DNA of 64,000 bases from Nocardia pseudobrasiliensis NBRC 108224 (GTDB taxonomy: Bacteria; Actinomycetota; Actinomycetes; Mycobacteriales; Mycobacteriaceae). The position numbers and the translations under genes were made by a program. The stretch covers positions 310,001 through 374,000 of the forward strand of contig NZ_BDBS01000004.1 of assembly GCF_001613105.1 (NCBI RefSeq), in the 5' to 3' direction. Positions 42,082 through 50,282 of this stretch are shown piece by piece. Every line of letters starts with the position of its first letter. Within the stretch, counting starts at the first letter, position 1. The notes beneath the pieces were generated by a model. It was not told the DNA's origin, searched no databases, and saw only the letters and a list, made by a program, of their open reading frames with translations.

Positions 42082-45000
42082 TCACAGCGTTACCGACACG
42101 AACCGATTGGCTGATTCGCGCACCGGGCCATCGGCCACACCCACGCCGACGGTCGGGAGGCTCGGTTCCGACGAAACAGCCTTGGTCGCAGCCGCTTTCG
42201 GAGCCAGCAGATTCTGCAGCCCAGCCACAACCCGCGCGGTGTCGACATCGACCGCCACCGGCTTTCCGCTGACACGCTTGCGCAGGCTTCGAGTGTTCGG
42301 CACTCCGGTCGATTTCGAAACCAACAACACCGGTAGCGGACCGGTAATCGACGCCAGGCACAGGAGGCAGCCCACCACGACCGCGAGCAAGGCGAGAATC
42401 ACCGTCGAAACCGGCACCGCCGGACCGACCGCGAGGATCGCGAACGGCAGGAACGGAATCGTCAGCACCGCGGCGATCACGGTGGCAGCCAACGCGATCA
42501 CCGCAACAGCCGCAGCCACCACAATCCCGACGGCGACGCCGAGGACATCGCAGACCAGGGTTACCGCGGCCAGTGCGATCAGGACCGCACCCACACCCAC
42601 GGCGTCGACGAGCCAGATCGCGGCGACGAACACGACCGCGACCGGCACCGTGACCAGCCACAGCGGAGGGAACAGCGCGCTGACGACGAGCAGGAAAGCC
42701 GCGAACGCGAGAACTGATACGCCCCAAACGATTCCGAGCCCGAGGGCACCGACCGCCAGCTGGACGGCCGCCACATTACCGACCACCATCGTGGTCGCGA
42801 CCATGGCAAGCACGCCCGCCAACATCGCGCCGAAGATCAGCGGTGCGCCCGCCAGTGTCAGTGGTGGGCAGACGATGGCCAGCACCACCGCCGCGATGGC
42901 GTCCGCGGCGACCTCGACCACCGCCAGCGCGTATCCGCTGACGAACGACGCCGCGAGGATGACGATGGCCGCGCAGAGCGCCGCCAGCAGGAAGGCGCCG
43001 CCTTCGATCAGCGTCTGCGCGGCCGCACCGATGCACAGCGCGGACAACGCGACCGCCACGACCGCGGCCAAGACGAAGTCCGCGATCAGGACGAACGGAA
43101 TCGTCCACGGCATGAGCACCATGGGCACCAGCGAGCCGACCAAAATCAGGCCCGTCAGACCGGCGATCAGCAACAGCCCGATTCCCACGGTCAGCACCGT
43201 GGCCACCATGCTCACCGCGAGTTCGCCCAACAGCAGCAGCATCCCACTGACAACCGGCAACGCGATCAGCACCAGATAGATCAGCGGCGCGAGGAAAGAC
43301 CCGATGACCGGCAGACCGAGGATCAGCAGCGCTGAGGCGATCGTGCCGAATCCCCACGCCGAAACGATGGCTACCAACGTGCCGATGGCGAGCATCTTCC
43401 CCACACCGGCCACGAGATAAGCCATCAGGACACCGACAACCATCAGGATCGCCAACCCGACGATCGTGAACGCCAAGTGCACGAATACGGCGACTATCGA
43501 ACCGACGATCGAAACCGGAGACAACCAGATCGCAGCTACCCCGAGCGCCGCGATCACCACCGCGGCAGCGATACCGCCCAGAGCGAGCGCACCGAGAACG
43601 AGTGCACCCAGCACGACCGCTCCCAGACCGAAGCCCGTGACGACCACACCGGCCAGCGCCGACCCGCCAATCACCAACGCTCCCAAGGCCAATGCGCCCA
43701 AACCCAGGACCACGGCAGCACTGCCGGCCAGAATCGGACCGCCCGCCGCGGCAACGCCCAGGGCAAGCACACCCAACGACGGGGACGCGGCCACTACTCC
43801 GGTAGGAACAAGCCCGCCCACCAACAGCGCACCGAGACCCAACCCGCCGAGAGTCAGCACCGGCGCGGCGATAGCGGCCAGAACAGGCCCACCCACCAAC
43901 AGCGCACCAATAGCGGCCGTGATAGCGATTCCGACCGAAACCGAGCCGCCCGCCACGAGCGCCCACAGCGCCACCGCACCCGAAACCAACACCAGCGCAG
44001 CGGCACTCATCGCACCCCCGACCAACGTTCCCACACCCGGCGCCAGCAGCGCGGCTGCGATCCCGGCCAGGACCGCCCCGCCGACGACCAGCGCGGCCAA
44101 AGGCAGCGCACCCAGCCCCAGAACCACGGCAACCGTACCCGGAGCCAACGCTCCCGAAATCAGCACCGCCGCAGCGATACCCGCCGAAACCACCCCGCCC
44201 ACAATCAGCCCACCGACCACGACCGCCACAGCAATACCGGCGACAGCGAGCCCACTCACCAGCACCGCTCCGAGGCCCAACGCACCCGAACTCAGCACCA
44301 GGGCCACGGCGACAATACCGGCGATCACCAACAGCTCACCGAGACCCAACCCGCCGATGATCGACCCACCTATCACGACCGCAGACAGGATCTGCCCACC
44401 CAGACCCACCACAGCAGCGGTAACGATCGCACCCACAACCAGCACACTCACCGCAACCGAGGCGGCAATCCCAGCGAGAACGAACCCGCCCACCAACGAC
44501 GCACCGAGGCTGAGCAAAGCTGTGGCCACAGCGGCCAGAATCGACCCACCCACCACGACCAGCGCACTGACGGCGACCGTGACAGAAATACCGACCGAAA
44601 CCGATCCGCCCACCGCGATCGCACCCAGGACCAGCGCGCCCAGGCCCAGCAGCAAAGGCGCGGCAACGATCATGCCCAGAATCAGCGCGCCGACCACGAC
44701 CGCGGCGGCTACGCCGACGAACACGAGCCCGCCGCCTGCCAGCACGCCCAGGACCAGCGCACCCAGACCCAACACCGCCGTCACAGCCAGCACCGAAAAC
44801 AGCGGCAGCACGACGATCGCACCAGCGGCCAGTGCACCGGCCACGACCGCGACTACGTCCAGCAACTCCGTCTCCACGACGACGTATCCGCCGAAAACTA
44901 TTGCGGTGTGGTGCATCTGGTCCGACAGGACCTCGAGCAGCGACGCCAACATCGCGCCGGGGTTGGCGACAGCATTGAGCACCGGGCTCAGGAAACCGGC

Positions 45001-46110
45001 CAGCGGCGCGAGCGAGGCCATCAGCGTTCCGGACCGGACCACCTGAACGAGCGCGCCGAACAGCGCGGTCATCGGCAGAGACCCCGCGGCGACGGCCGCC
45101 AAGGTCGGAGCCGCCTCCCGCAGCACCGGCGCGAAGTGCATGAGCACCGGCCGCACCACCTCGGCCAGCGGCCCGGACTGCAGCAGCAGCGTCAGACGAT
45201 CGGTGACGACCGTCTTGATATCCGCGCCGGATGCGATGTCGCGCAAGGCCGGAGCGATCTGCGCGAGCACCGGGGACCAGTCACTGCTCGTGGCGCTGGC
45301 CAGGACGGGCTCGACCAGTTCACGCAGCGCCTGGGTCGGATCCTGTCCGCCCTCGCGCGGCGCGCCGAAGACCTCGCGCGCCTGGGCGATCAGCGTATCG
45401 ATCACGGTGTCGCCGGAATCGCGTCGGGCCCCGGCCATTTCGGTGGCATCGCGGACGAAGGCGAGCACATCCTGCACCGGCTGCCGCAACGGACCGGCCG
45501 GAACCTGTTCGGCCCACGCGCCGATCTGCGTCAAATTCAGGCCCGAGCGCTGAATTTGGCTGACCGCACCAGCGATCTCCTCGATCTCCGAGGGAACGCG
45601 ACCGATGCCACCGTTGGCAGCGGCAGACTCGGCCGCGGGCTCCACGGCCGACACCGCCCGATGGATCGCCGGCGCGACCGACATCGGGTTGGAGGTCGTC
45701 TCGAAGACCGGCGGGGCCGGATCGTCCGGTCGCTGGGTCGCCGGATCGCGCACGGCATCAGCGAATGCGCCGAGCGGTGTAGCCAGCGGGCTACCGTCGG
45801 CCATCGACTCGGCTCCGGTCAGCGCCGAGTCGAGCTGGGCACGGGCGCCCGGGTCGAGGTAGGACCCGACGACAGCGCCGATCCGGCCGAGCGGGCCGAG
45901 CGGGCCGTCACCATCGGTCGCGGCGGCCGTCGCCGAGACACTCTCGGCCTGTGCGACACTTTCGGTGCCGAGCGACGCTGCCGCGATCGAGGCGAACGCG
46001 GCAGCCGCATACAGCCCCCGCCGATTCCTGTCGGTCTTTCGTCTGTGCCGGCCCGAAGGCTTGGTGATCGGTGTCGTACGACCGGGTTCGTAGTCGTTGT
46101 GCAGCTTCAT
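42082..46110 (-). CDS. Giant hydrophobic repeat protein, 1342 aa (paralog of 30536-35920)
   Basis: The start, SGRHRRKTDRNRRGLYAAAAFASIA, matches that of the first giant protein and is followed by a cleavable-looking end (VAQA/ES). Residues about 60-390 are soluble, with GPLRQPVQDVLAFVRDA and RRDSGDTVIDTLIAQAREVFG aligning to the first protein. About 400-1260 are hydrophobic, using units such as LGLGALVLGALVIGGSVLAGIAAA, distinct in sequence from those of the first protein (more Val/Gly/Ile). The last 80 residues are hydrophilic and end RFVSVTL, like RLITVSL in the other. The ATG at 46110 follows from the conserved N-terminus. Same unknown family; the hydrophobic part evolved by its own repeat expansion. 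Confidence 0.75.
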   Translation of the reverse strand: MKLHNDYEPGRTTPITKPSGRHRRKTDRNRRGLYAAAAFASIAAASLGTESVAQAESVSATAAATDGDGPLGPLGRIGAVVGSYLDPGARAQLDSALTGAESMADGSPLATPLGAFADAVRDPATQRPDDPAPPVFETTSNPMSVAPAIHRAVSAVEPAAESAAANGGIGRVPSEIEEIAGAVSQIQRSGLNLTQIGAWAEQVPAGPLRQPVQDVLAFVRDATEMAGARRDSGDTVIDTLIAQAREVFGAPREGGQDPTQALRELVEPVLASATSSDWSPVLAQIAPALRDIASGADIKTVVTDRLTLLLQSGPLAEVVRPVLMHFAPVLREAAPTLAAVAAGSLPMTALFGALVQVVRSGTLMASLAPLAGFLSPVLNAVANPGAMLASLLEVLSDQMHHTAIVFGGYVVVETELLDVVAVVAGALAAGAIVVLPLFSVLAVTAVLGLGALVLGVLAGGGLVFVGVAAAVVVGALILGMIVAAPLLLGLGALVLGAIAVGGSVSVGISVTVAVSALVVVGGSILAAVATALLSLGASLVGGFVLAGIAASVAVSVLVVGAIVTAAVVGLGGQILSAVVIGGSIIGGLGLGELLVIAGIVAVALVLSSGALGLGAVLVSGLAVAGIAVAVVVGGLIVGGVVSAGIAAAVLISGALAPGTVAVVLGLGALPLAALVVGGAVLAGIAAALLAPGVGTLVGGAMSAAALVLVSGAVALWALVAGGSVSVGIAITAAIGALLVGGPVLAAIAAPVLTLGGLGLGALLVGGLVPTGVVAASPSLGVLALGVAAAGGPILAGSAAVVLGLGALALGALVIGGSALAGVVVTGFGLGAVVLGALVLGALALGGIAAAVVIAALGVAAIWLSPVSIVGSIVAVFVHLAFTIVGLAILMVVGVLMAYLVAGVGKMLAIGTLVAIVSAWGFGTIASALLILGLPVIGSFLAPLIYLVLIALPVVSGMLLLLGELAVSMVATVLTVGIGLLLIAGLTGLILVGSLVPMVLMPWTIPFVLIADFVLAAVVAVALSALCIGAAAQTLIEGGAFLLAALCAAIVILAASFVSGYALAVVEVAADAIAAVVLAIVCPPLTLAGAPLIFGAMLAGVLAMVATTMVVGNVAAVQLAVGALGLGIVWGVSVLAFAAFLLVVSALFPPLWLVTVPVAVVFVAAIWLVDAVGVGAVLIALAAVTLVCDVLGVAVGIVVAAAVAVIALAATVIAAVLTIPFLPFAILAVGPAVPVSTVILALLAVVVGCLLCLASITGPLPVLLVSKSTGVPNTRSLRKRVSGKPVAVDVDTARVVAGLQNLLAPKAAATKAVSSEPSLPTVGVGVADGPVRESANRFVSVTL
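43560..44780 (-). repeat. Hydrophobic repeats in the second giant gene
   Basis: Units of about 24-26 aa recur with the pattern LGLGAL-x-LGALVIGGS-x-LAGIAAA. The DNA shows the same phrases again and again, for example CCGACCAC or CCACCAAC followed by AGCGCACC and GGCGGC. Most copies are diverged, so the repeats are old or under selection for hydrophobicity and Gly spacing. Confidence 0.65.
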
Positions 46111-46368
46111 GTCTCGCCTAGCCTTTCGATCGAATGAACCAACTGCGGACACAATCTGTTGCAACGTGCGATGCAGACCGCGAGCGTGAACTGGCAGCCC
46201 GCGGAATCGACGGGCATGCGCGCCCGTCGGGGTATTGCCGAGCCAAACGATGTTCCGTTATGACCTCACCGAAAACTCCCGTCCATCGGATGCAGCGATC
46301 AAGAGTTCTCGATAACGATTTTGCGAACTCTCGAAAATATATTGATTCCAGATTTCCGAAAGAGCAAC

Positions 46369-46391
46369 AAATATTCTTGTGAGCAATATTT
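46369..46391. promoter_or_regulatory. A+T-rich inverted repeat upstream of the second giant gene
   Basis: AAATATT (46369-46375) and AATATTT (46385-46391) are inverted around 9 bp. The surrounding 46,310-46,440 is unusually A+T-rich for this window. It lies about 260 bp upstream of the giant-gene start and may be a regulator- or nucleoid-protein-binding region. Confidence 0.4.
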
Positions 46392-46471
46392 CCCTACAAC
46401 GAATAATGATGAACCGGCGACAGAGCACGACTATCGAACACCCGAAAATTCGGAGACATTCAGACTCACCG

Positions 46472-46497
46472 ATCCGCAGCGGATCCGCACGGGAGAA
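46472..46497 (+). repeat. 26-bp element, copy 2 (upstream of second giant gene)
   Basis: The same ATCCGCAGCGGATCCGCAC plus GGAGAA block as at 30051-30076, differing at one position. It lies 362 bp upstream of the second giant gene start. Shared position and palindromic structure suggest a common regulator for both loci. Confidence 0.55.
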
Positions 46498-46499
46498 TC

Positions 46500-46861
46500 A
46501 TCCCTCCCCGGCCACACCCATTCCGTCGGATCGAATGCGTCGCTGGTCGTTGCCCGGCCGGCCGATCGACGGCAACAATAATTCAACTATTGGCGATCCA
46601 ATTCTCGACGGGACCACCGTGAAGTCGATCAGCGCAACGCCACATACAGGCGAGGCGCTATCGACTGTATATAGCGGCCGATACCGCAACAATTCACCCG
46701 GCGGGACGTACCTAGCCTCAGGCCGTGAAAAACGTGGGCGAAAAGCGTCACCGCCATCGTCGATCGGCAATGCGCGGCCGGGACCACGGGAAATGAATGT
46801 TCTGCACAATCAGTGGCCAGGGGGCCAATCGGTGTGCGCATCAGCGGCGACACCAACCGTT
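46500..46861. other. Non-coding stretch
   Basis: No convincing gene here or in the rest of 46,111-46,861 apart from the elements listed separately. Open frames are rich in Ser, Arg and Pro without family resemblance. Confidence 0.4.
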
Positions 46862-46888
46862 CGAGACATGTATACTAAATTTGTCTCG
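46862..46888. promoter_or_regulatory. Operator-like inverted repeat before the crotonase gene
   Basis: CGAGACA (46862-46868) and TGTCTCG (46882-46888) are perfect inverted arms with a 13-bp spacer. TATACT (46871-46876), a good -10 hexamer, lies inside the spacer, so a bound repressor would block the promoter. It is 113 bp upstream of the crotonase ATG. Confidence 0.5.
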
Positions 46889-47001
46889 CCTGTATCACAG
46901 CGCGGAGCGGTGCTGGAACCAGAGCTGGTCGTCAGGCTCGCGATCCTGCCCTCCCCGTCGCACAACCGGCCCACAGTCGGCCGGCCCGAGGAAGGATCCC
47001 G

Positions 47002-47967
47002 ATGGCACTGCTGGACGTCCACCGTGACGGCGCGGTCGTGACCGCCGCGCTGAACAATCCGCCGTTCAATTTTCTGACCAGCACGCTGGTCGACCAACTC
47101 CATGCCCTACTCGATGAAGCCGAGGCCGACCCCACGATTCGGGTGATCGTGCTGACCAGCTTGGTACCCGAGGCTTTCGTCAGCCATTACGACGTCGCCG
47201 AGATCCTCGAGGGCGCCCAGCGAGTCGGCATCGCCGTCGGCCCGATGCTCACCCGGTGCGGATTGGGTTTGATGCGTGCGGTGAACCGGGGCCGGGTGAT
47301 ACGACGGCTGCTCGCGCGGACCCCGGGCGCGGGCATAGTCGCGCTGTTGCGCTTCCACGAATTGACAGCGCGGATGCGCGATTCCGACCTGGTGTTCGTG
47401 GCCGCGATCGGCGGCATGGCGCTGGGCGGCGGCTGCGAACTCGCACTGGCCTGCGACATCCGCCTGATGGCCGAGGGCCCACACGGGATCGGTCAGCCCG
47501 AAATACTGCTCGGACTCGTCCCGGGCGGGGGCGGCACACAGTTGCTGACTCGCGCGATCGGCGCCGGACGCACGATCGAGCTCGCGCTGGAGGGCCGCCC
47601 GCTGACCCCGGCCCAGGCCGCCGCCTGCGGCCTCGTGCACCACGTCGTGGCCCCCGACACTCTGCTCGCCGAGGCGCAGCAGGTCGCCGCACGCCTGGCA
47701 AGCCGCCCACCGGCCGCTGTCAAAGCGATCAAGCACGCGGCATACCGCTACGGCACCCTGCCGATCACACGCGGCCTGAAATACGAACGCGCACACCTAC
47801 TGTCCCTCGCCAGCCGTACCGACACCCAGAACTCGATCACCGCTTACCTGGACCTGGTCCGCCAACACATCAGCCACAGCGGCGGGGTCGCCGACTTCGC
47901 CGACAAGTATCTGGCCGCCCTGATCGCCGGAGCTCCGGCGAGCACGCTCCTTCCCGAATCGCGGTAG
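47002..47967 (+). CDS. Enoyl-CoA hydratase/isomerase-family (crotonase) protein
   Basis: This 321-aa crotonase has the oxyanion-hole segment AAIGGMALGGGCELALACDIRLM (in two parts) and GQPEILLGLVPGGGGTQLLTRAIG. A glutamate in PEILLG is at the position of one catalytic Glu of hydratases. A non-standard insert (about residues 70-115) separates the first strand from the active site, longer than in typical hydratases. AGGAAGG precedes the ATG. Its position ahead of the SRPBCC and mce genes suggests a role in breakdown of an imported lipid or steroid, but the substrate is not known. Confidence 0.82.
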   Translation: MALLDVHRDGAVVTAALNNPPFNFLTSTLVDQLHALLDEAEADPTIRVIVLTSLVPEAFVSHYDVAEILEGAQRVGIAVGPMLTRCGLGLMRAVNRGRVIRRLLARTPGAGIVALLRFHELTARMRDSDLVFVAAIGGMALGGGCELALACDIRLMAEGPHGIGQPEILLGLVPGGGGTQLLTRAIGAGRTIELALEGRPLTPAQAAACGLVHHVVAPDTLLAEAQQVAARLASRPPAAVKAIKHAAYRYGTLPITRGLKYERAHLLSLASRTDTQNSITAYLDLVRQHISHSGGVADFADKYLAALIAGAPASTLLPESR

Positions 47968-48009
47968 ACCCCACTGGGGCGCACGACGGGTCGCAATCCA
48001 GCACAGCTA

Positions 48010-48029
48010 TTGACAATGATTGTTGTCTA
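48010..48029 (+). promoter_or_regulatory. 20-bp operator-like element, site 1 (before SRPBCC gene)
   Basis: TTGACA-ATGATTGT-TGTCTA. It shares the TTGACA-N8-TGTC(A/T)(A/G) layout and the core TGAT(T/C)G with sites at 48692, 60371 and 60675. It lies 115 bp upstream of the SRPBCC start, after the crotonase gene. Confidence 0.6.
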
Positions 48030-48143
48030 AACCATTCTGAAACCGCCGCCCGCGGGTCGAGGTCACCGATCCCGCACAGCTGCGCAAACTCGTTTGGAGC
48101 GAGTGAACCGAGCCGTCCCCTCAATCTTCACCAGGAAATCGAC

Positions 48144-48599
48144 ATGGTCCACATACATCACCGCGGAGCCGCGGACGTGCCGCTCGGATTCGCCTTCGCC
48201 TACGCCTCCGATCTGCGCAACGCCCCCGAATGGCTGTTCGGCATCACCCGGATCGACGTCCTGGGAGACATCCCGGTCGGAGTCGGAGCCGTCTACGACG
48301 GCACCATGAAGCTGGGGCCGATCACGCTGCATTCGACGGTCCGCATCGTCGAATGGGAACAGAACTCCTACGCGTGCGCCGAATCCATCGCAGGCTTCGA
48401 AACCCGCTCGACCTGGCGGCTTCGCGCTGTGGAGGACGGCACGACCGAGGTCGTGGTGGATATCGACTACGAGTTACCGGGAGGCTTCGCCGGTAAGGCT
48501 CTCGGCCATGCCCTCGAGCCGTTCGTCCAGATCGCGGCGCAACGCTCGGAAGCAGCCCTGCGGGCGGTACTGGAGCGTCGCTACGCCGACGCGGCCTGA
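48144..48599 (+). CDS. SRPBCC/START-like lipid-binding protein
   Basis: This 151-aa protein has the pattern of the polyketide-cyclase/SRPBCC fold: an N-terminal beta strand (VHIHHRGAADVPLGFAFAYASDL), a helix with NAPEWLFGITRIDVLG, beta strands around GAVYDGTMKLGPITLHSTVRIVEWE, and a long C-terminal helix (ALEPFVQIAAQRSEAALRAVLE). It should hold a hydrophobic ligand in a central cavity. AGGAAA lies upstream of the ATG at 48144. Adjacent mce genes and the shared operator suggest a role in handling the imported lipid inside the cell. Confidence 0.8.
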   Translation: MVHIHHRGAADVPLGFAFAYASDLRNAPEWLFGITRIDVLGDIPVGVGAVYDGTMKLGPITLHSTVRIVEWEQNSYACAESIAGFETRSTWRLRAVEDGTTEVVVDIDYELPGGFAGKALGHALEPFVQIAAQRSEAALRAVLERRYADAA

Positions 48600-48691
48600 C
48601 CGCCATGTTCACCGGCAATCGCCCAGTTCGCCCGTCACCGAGCCCCCAATCGGGTGTGGCGGCGTTCACCTACGACTGGTATCTTCACCAA

Positions 48692-48711
48692 TTGACATTG
48701 ATTGTTGTCAG
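48692..48711 (+). promoter_or_regulatory. 20-bp operator-like element, site 2 (before the mce operon)
   Basis: TTGACA-TTGATTGT-TGTCAG, 61 bp upstream of the Mce-associated protein start. It differs from site 1 at three positions. TTGACA could also act as a -35 hexamer. Confidence 0.65.
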
Positions 48712-48771
48712 TTCGGTGGCGGGAGTCCGCCCCTTACCGGACCGTTCGGCACAGACATTCGGGAGACGGAT

Positions 48772-49380
48772 ATGGCGAAACAGCCCGCTGTGATCGAGGC
48801 TCGGGCCGCCGACGAGGGCACCGAGTCCCGTGGCGAGACGACGGTCTCGATGCGGCTGAGCACGCTGATCCTGCTGGGCGCGGTGGTGCTGCTGGCCATC
48901 GGCGTCCTGGCCTCCGGGTGGGGCTGGTACGCCGCGGCCGGCGCGCGCGAGGCCGCCCGCACCGACGTCGCGGCGCTGCGCACGGCCTCCGACAACCGTC
49001 ATCATGCCGAACAGGTCGCCGGTGATTACGCGCTCGGCGCGGCGAACATGGACTTCAAAAACCTGCCGGACTGGTCCAAGCGGTTGACCGCCAACACCTC
49101 CCCCGAGCTGGCCCACAAGCTGACCCAGGCCGCGACATCGATGGAGCAGATCATCGTTCCCCTGCAATGGGTTTCGACGCCGACGCCGATCGCCGCGATC
49201 GTACGTTCCGAGCACGATGGTGTGTATGTCGTGAACTGCTTCGTCAGCGTCATGACCAAGAACACCCAGGCGCCGGACGGAATCCAGTCCACCGCCACCT
49301 ACACCGTGACCGTCGACAAGAACGCGGACTGGAAGATCACCGACGTCGGCGGGATCGATTCCGCGTTGGGCGGCAAGTGA
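48772..49380 (+). CDS. Mce-associated membrane protein
   Basis: This 202-aa protein has a 45-residue cytoplasmic N-terminus, one membrane segment (LSTLILLGAVVLLAIGVLASGWGWYAA) and an extracytoplasmic domain ending DKNADWKITDVGGIDSALGGK. This matches Mce-associated (Mas/Omam-type) proteins that assist assembly of Mce transporters. Usually such genes are at the 3' end of mce operons; here it is first, before yrbEA. The ATG at 48772 was chosen because it starts the hydrophilic N-tail; no strong ribosome site is seen (GGGAG upstream). Confidence 0.82.
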   Translation: MAKQPAVIEARAADEGTESRGETTVSMRLSTLILLGAVVLLAIGVLASGWGWYAAAGAREAARTDVAALRTASDNRHHAEQVAGDYALGAANMDFKNLPDWSKRLTANTSPELAHKLTQAATSMEQIIVPLQWVSTPTPIAAIVRSEHDGVYVVNCFVSVMTKNTQAPDGIQSTATYTVTVDKNADWKITDVGGIDSALGGK

Positions 49381-49409
49381 CTTCGTGATCGAGACGAGCT
49401 GATTCGACG

Positions 49410-50282
49410 ATGAGCGGCCCCGATATCGCAGTCCCGCCCGGCATCCGCCGAGCGGTGCACCCCCTCACGGCCACGACCGCTCGCGTGGTCGACCACCTCG
49501 GCACACTGCTACGGATGAGCGCGGCAACGGTCGGCCGCTCGATTCTGTTGACCGGCGCCATCATCGGCTTTCTCGGCCGCGACCTGATACGCGGGCGGGT
49601 ACCGGCCGGCGAATTCGCCCAGCAGGCATGGCATCTGCTGAAGGTTACCGCGGTACCGGCGGTGCTGATGGCGATCCCATTCGGCGCGGTGGTATCGGTG
49701 CAGGTCGGTGGCCTCGTTCAGCAGGTGGGCGCGAGTTCGCTCACCGGTGCCGCCAGCGGGCTGGGCATCATCCGGGAAGGCGCTCCGCTGGCCGCCGGAC
49801 TGCTGTTGGGCGGCGCGGCCGCATCGGCGGTCGCCGCCGATCTGGGCGCGCGGGCGATTCGCGAGGAGCTCGACGCGATGCGGGTGATGGGGGTCGATCC
49901 GGTGCAGCGGCTGGTGGTCCCGCGATGTCTGGCACTACTGGCGATCGCCCCCGCGTTGCTGATCTTCATCGTGATGGTGGCAGTCGGATCGGCCTATATC
50001 GTGGCCGTGCGGGTGAGCGACGTCAGCCGCGGCAGCTTCTGGGCGTCGTTCGGATCCTTCGCTACCACAACCGATCTCGTGTTCGCGGTGATCAAAACGG
50101 TGGTGGCCGCGGCGCTGGTGGCGATCATTGCCGGATTGCGCGGACTGGAAGCCCACGGCGGGCCCCGCGGGGTCGCGGATGCGGTGAATTCGTCGGTGGT
50201 GCTGTCGGTGACCATGATCATTTTCGCGGCTCTGCTGATCACCCAGTTGCAGACCATGTTCTTTCCCGGGCAGCTCGCATGA
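49410..50282 (+). CDS. yrbEA: YrbE/MlaE-type ABC permease A of the Mce transporter
   Basis: This 290-aa permease has about five membrane segments (LLKVTAVPAVLMAIPFGAVVSV, LLAIAPALLIFIVMVAVGSAYIVAV and others). The MlaE signature is present as ARAIREELDAMRVMGVDPVQRLVVPR, which contacts the ATPase in this family. It forms, with YrbEB and the MceA-F ring, a lipid importer spanning the envelope. The next gene starts at its stop codon (ATGA). No ATPase (MceG) gene is in the window; one shared ATPase elsewhere in the genome is usual. Confidence 0.93.
   Translation: MSGPDIAVPPGIRRAVHPLTATTARVVDHLGTLLRMSAATVGRSILLTGAIIGFLGRDLIRGRVPAGEFAQQAWHLLKVTAVPAVLMAIPFGAVVSVQVGGLVQQVGASSLTGAASGLGIIREGAPLAAGLLLGGAAASAVAADLGARAIREELDAMRVMGVDPVQRLVVPRCLALLAIAPALLIFIVMVAVGSAYIVAVRVSDVSRGSFWASFGSFATTTDLVFAVIKTVVAAALVAIIAGLRGLEAHGGPRGVADAVNSSVVLSVTMIIFAALLITQLQTMFFPGQLA

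Noticed and set aside
43477..46137. An 886-codon plus-strand frame opposite the second giant gene
   Set aside because: It is composed mainly of Arg, Gln, His, Asp and Thr from the complement of Ala/Val/Gly/Leu codons; the real gene is the minus-strand one, with a signal-like start and paralog support.
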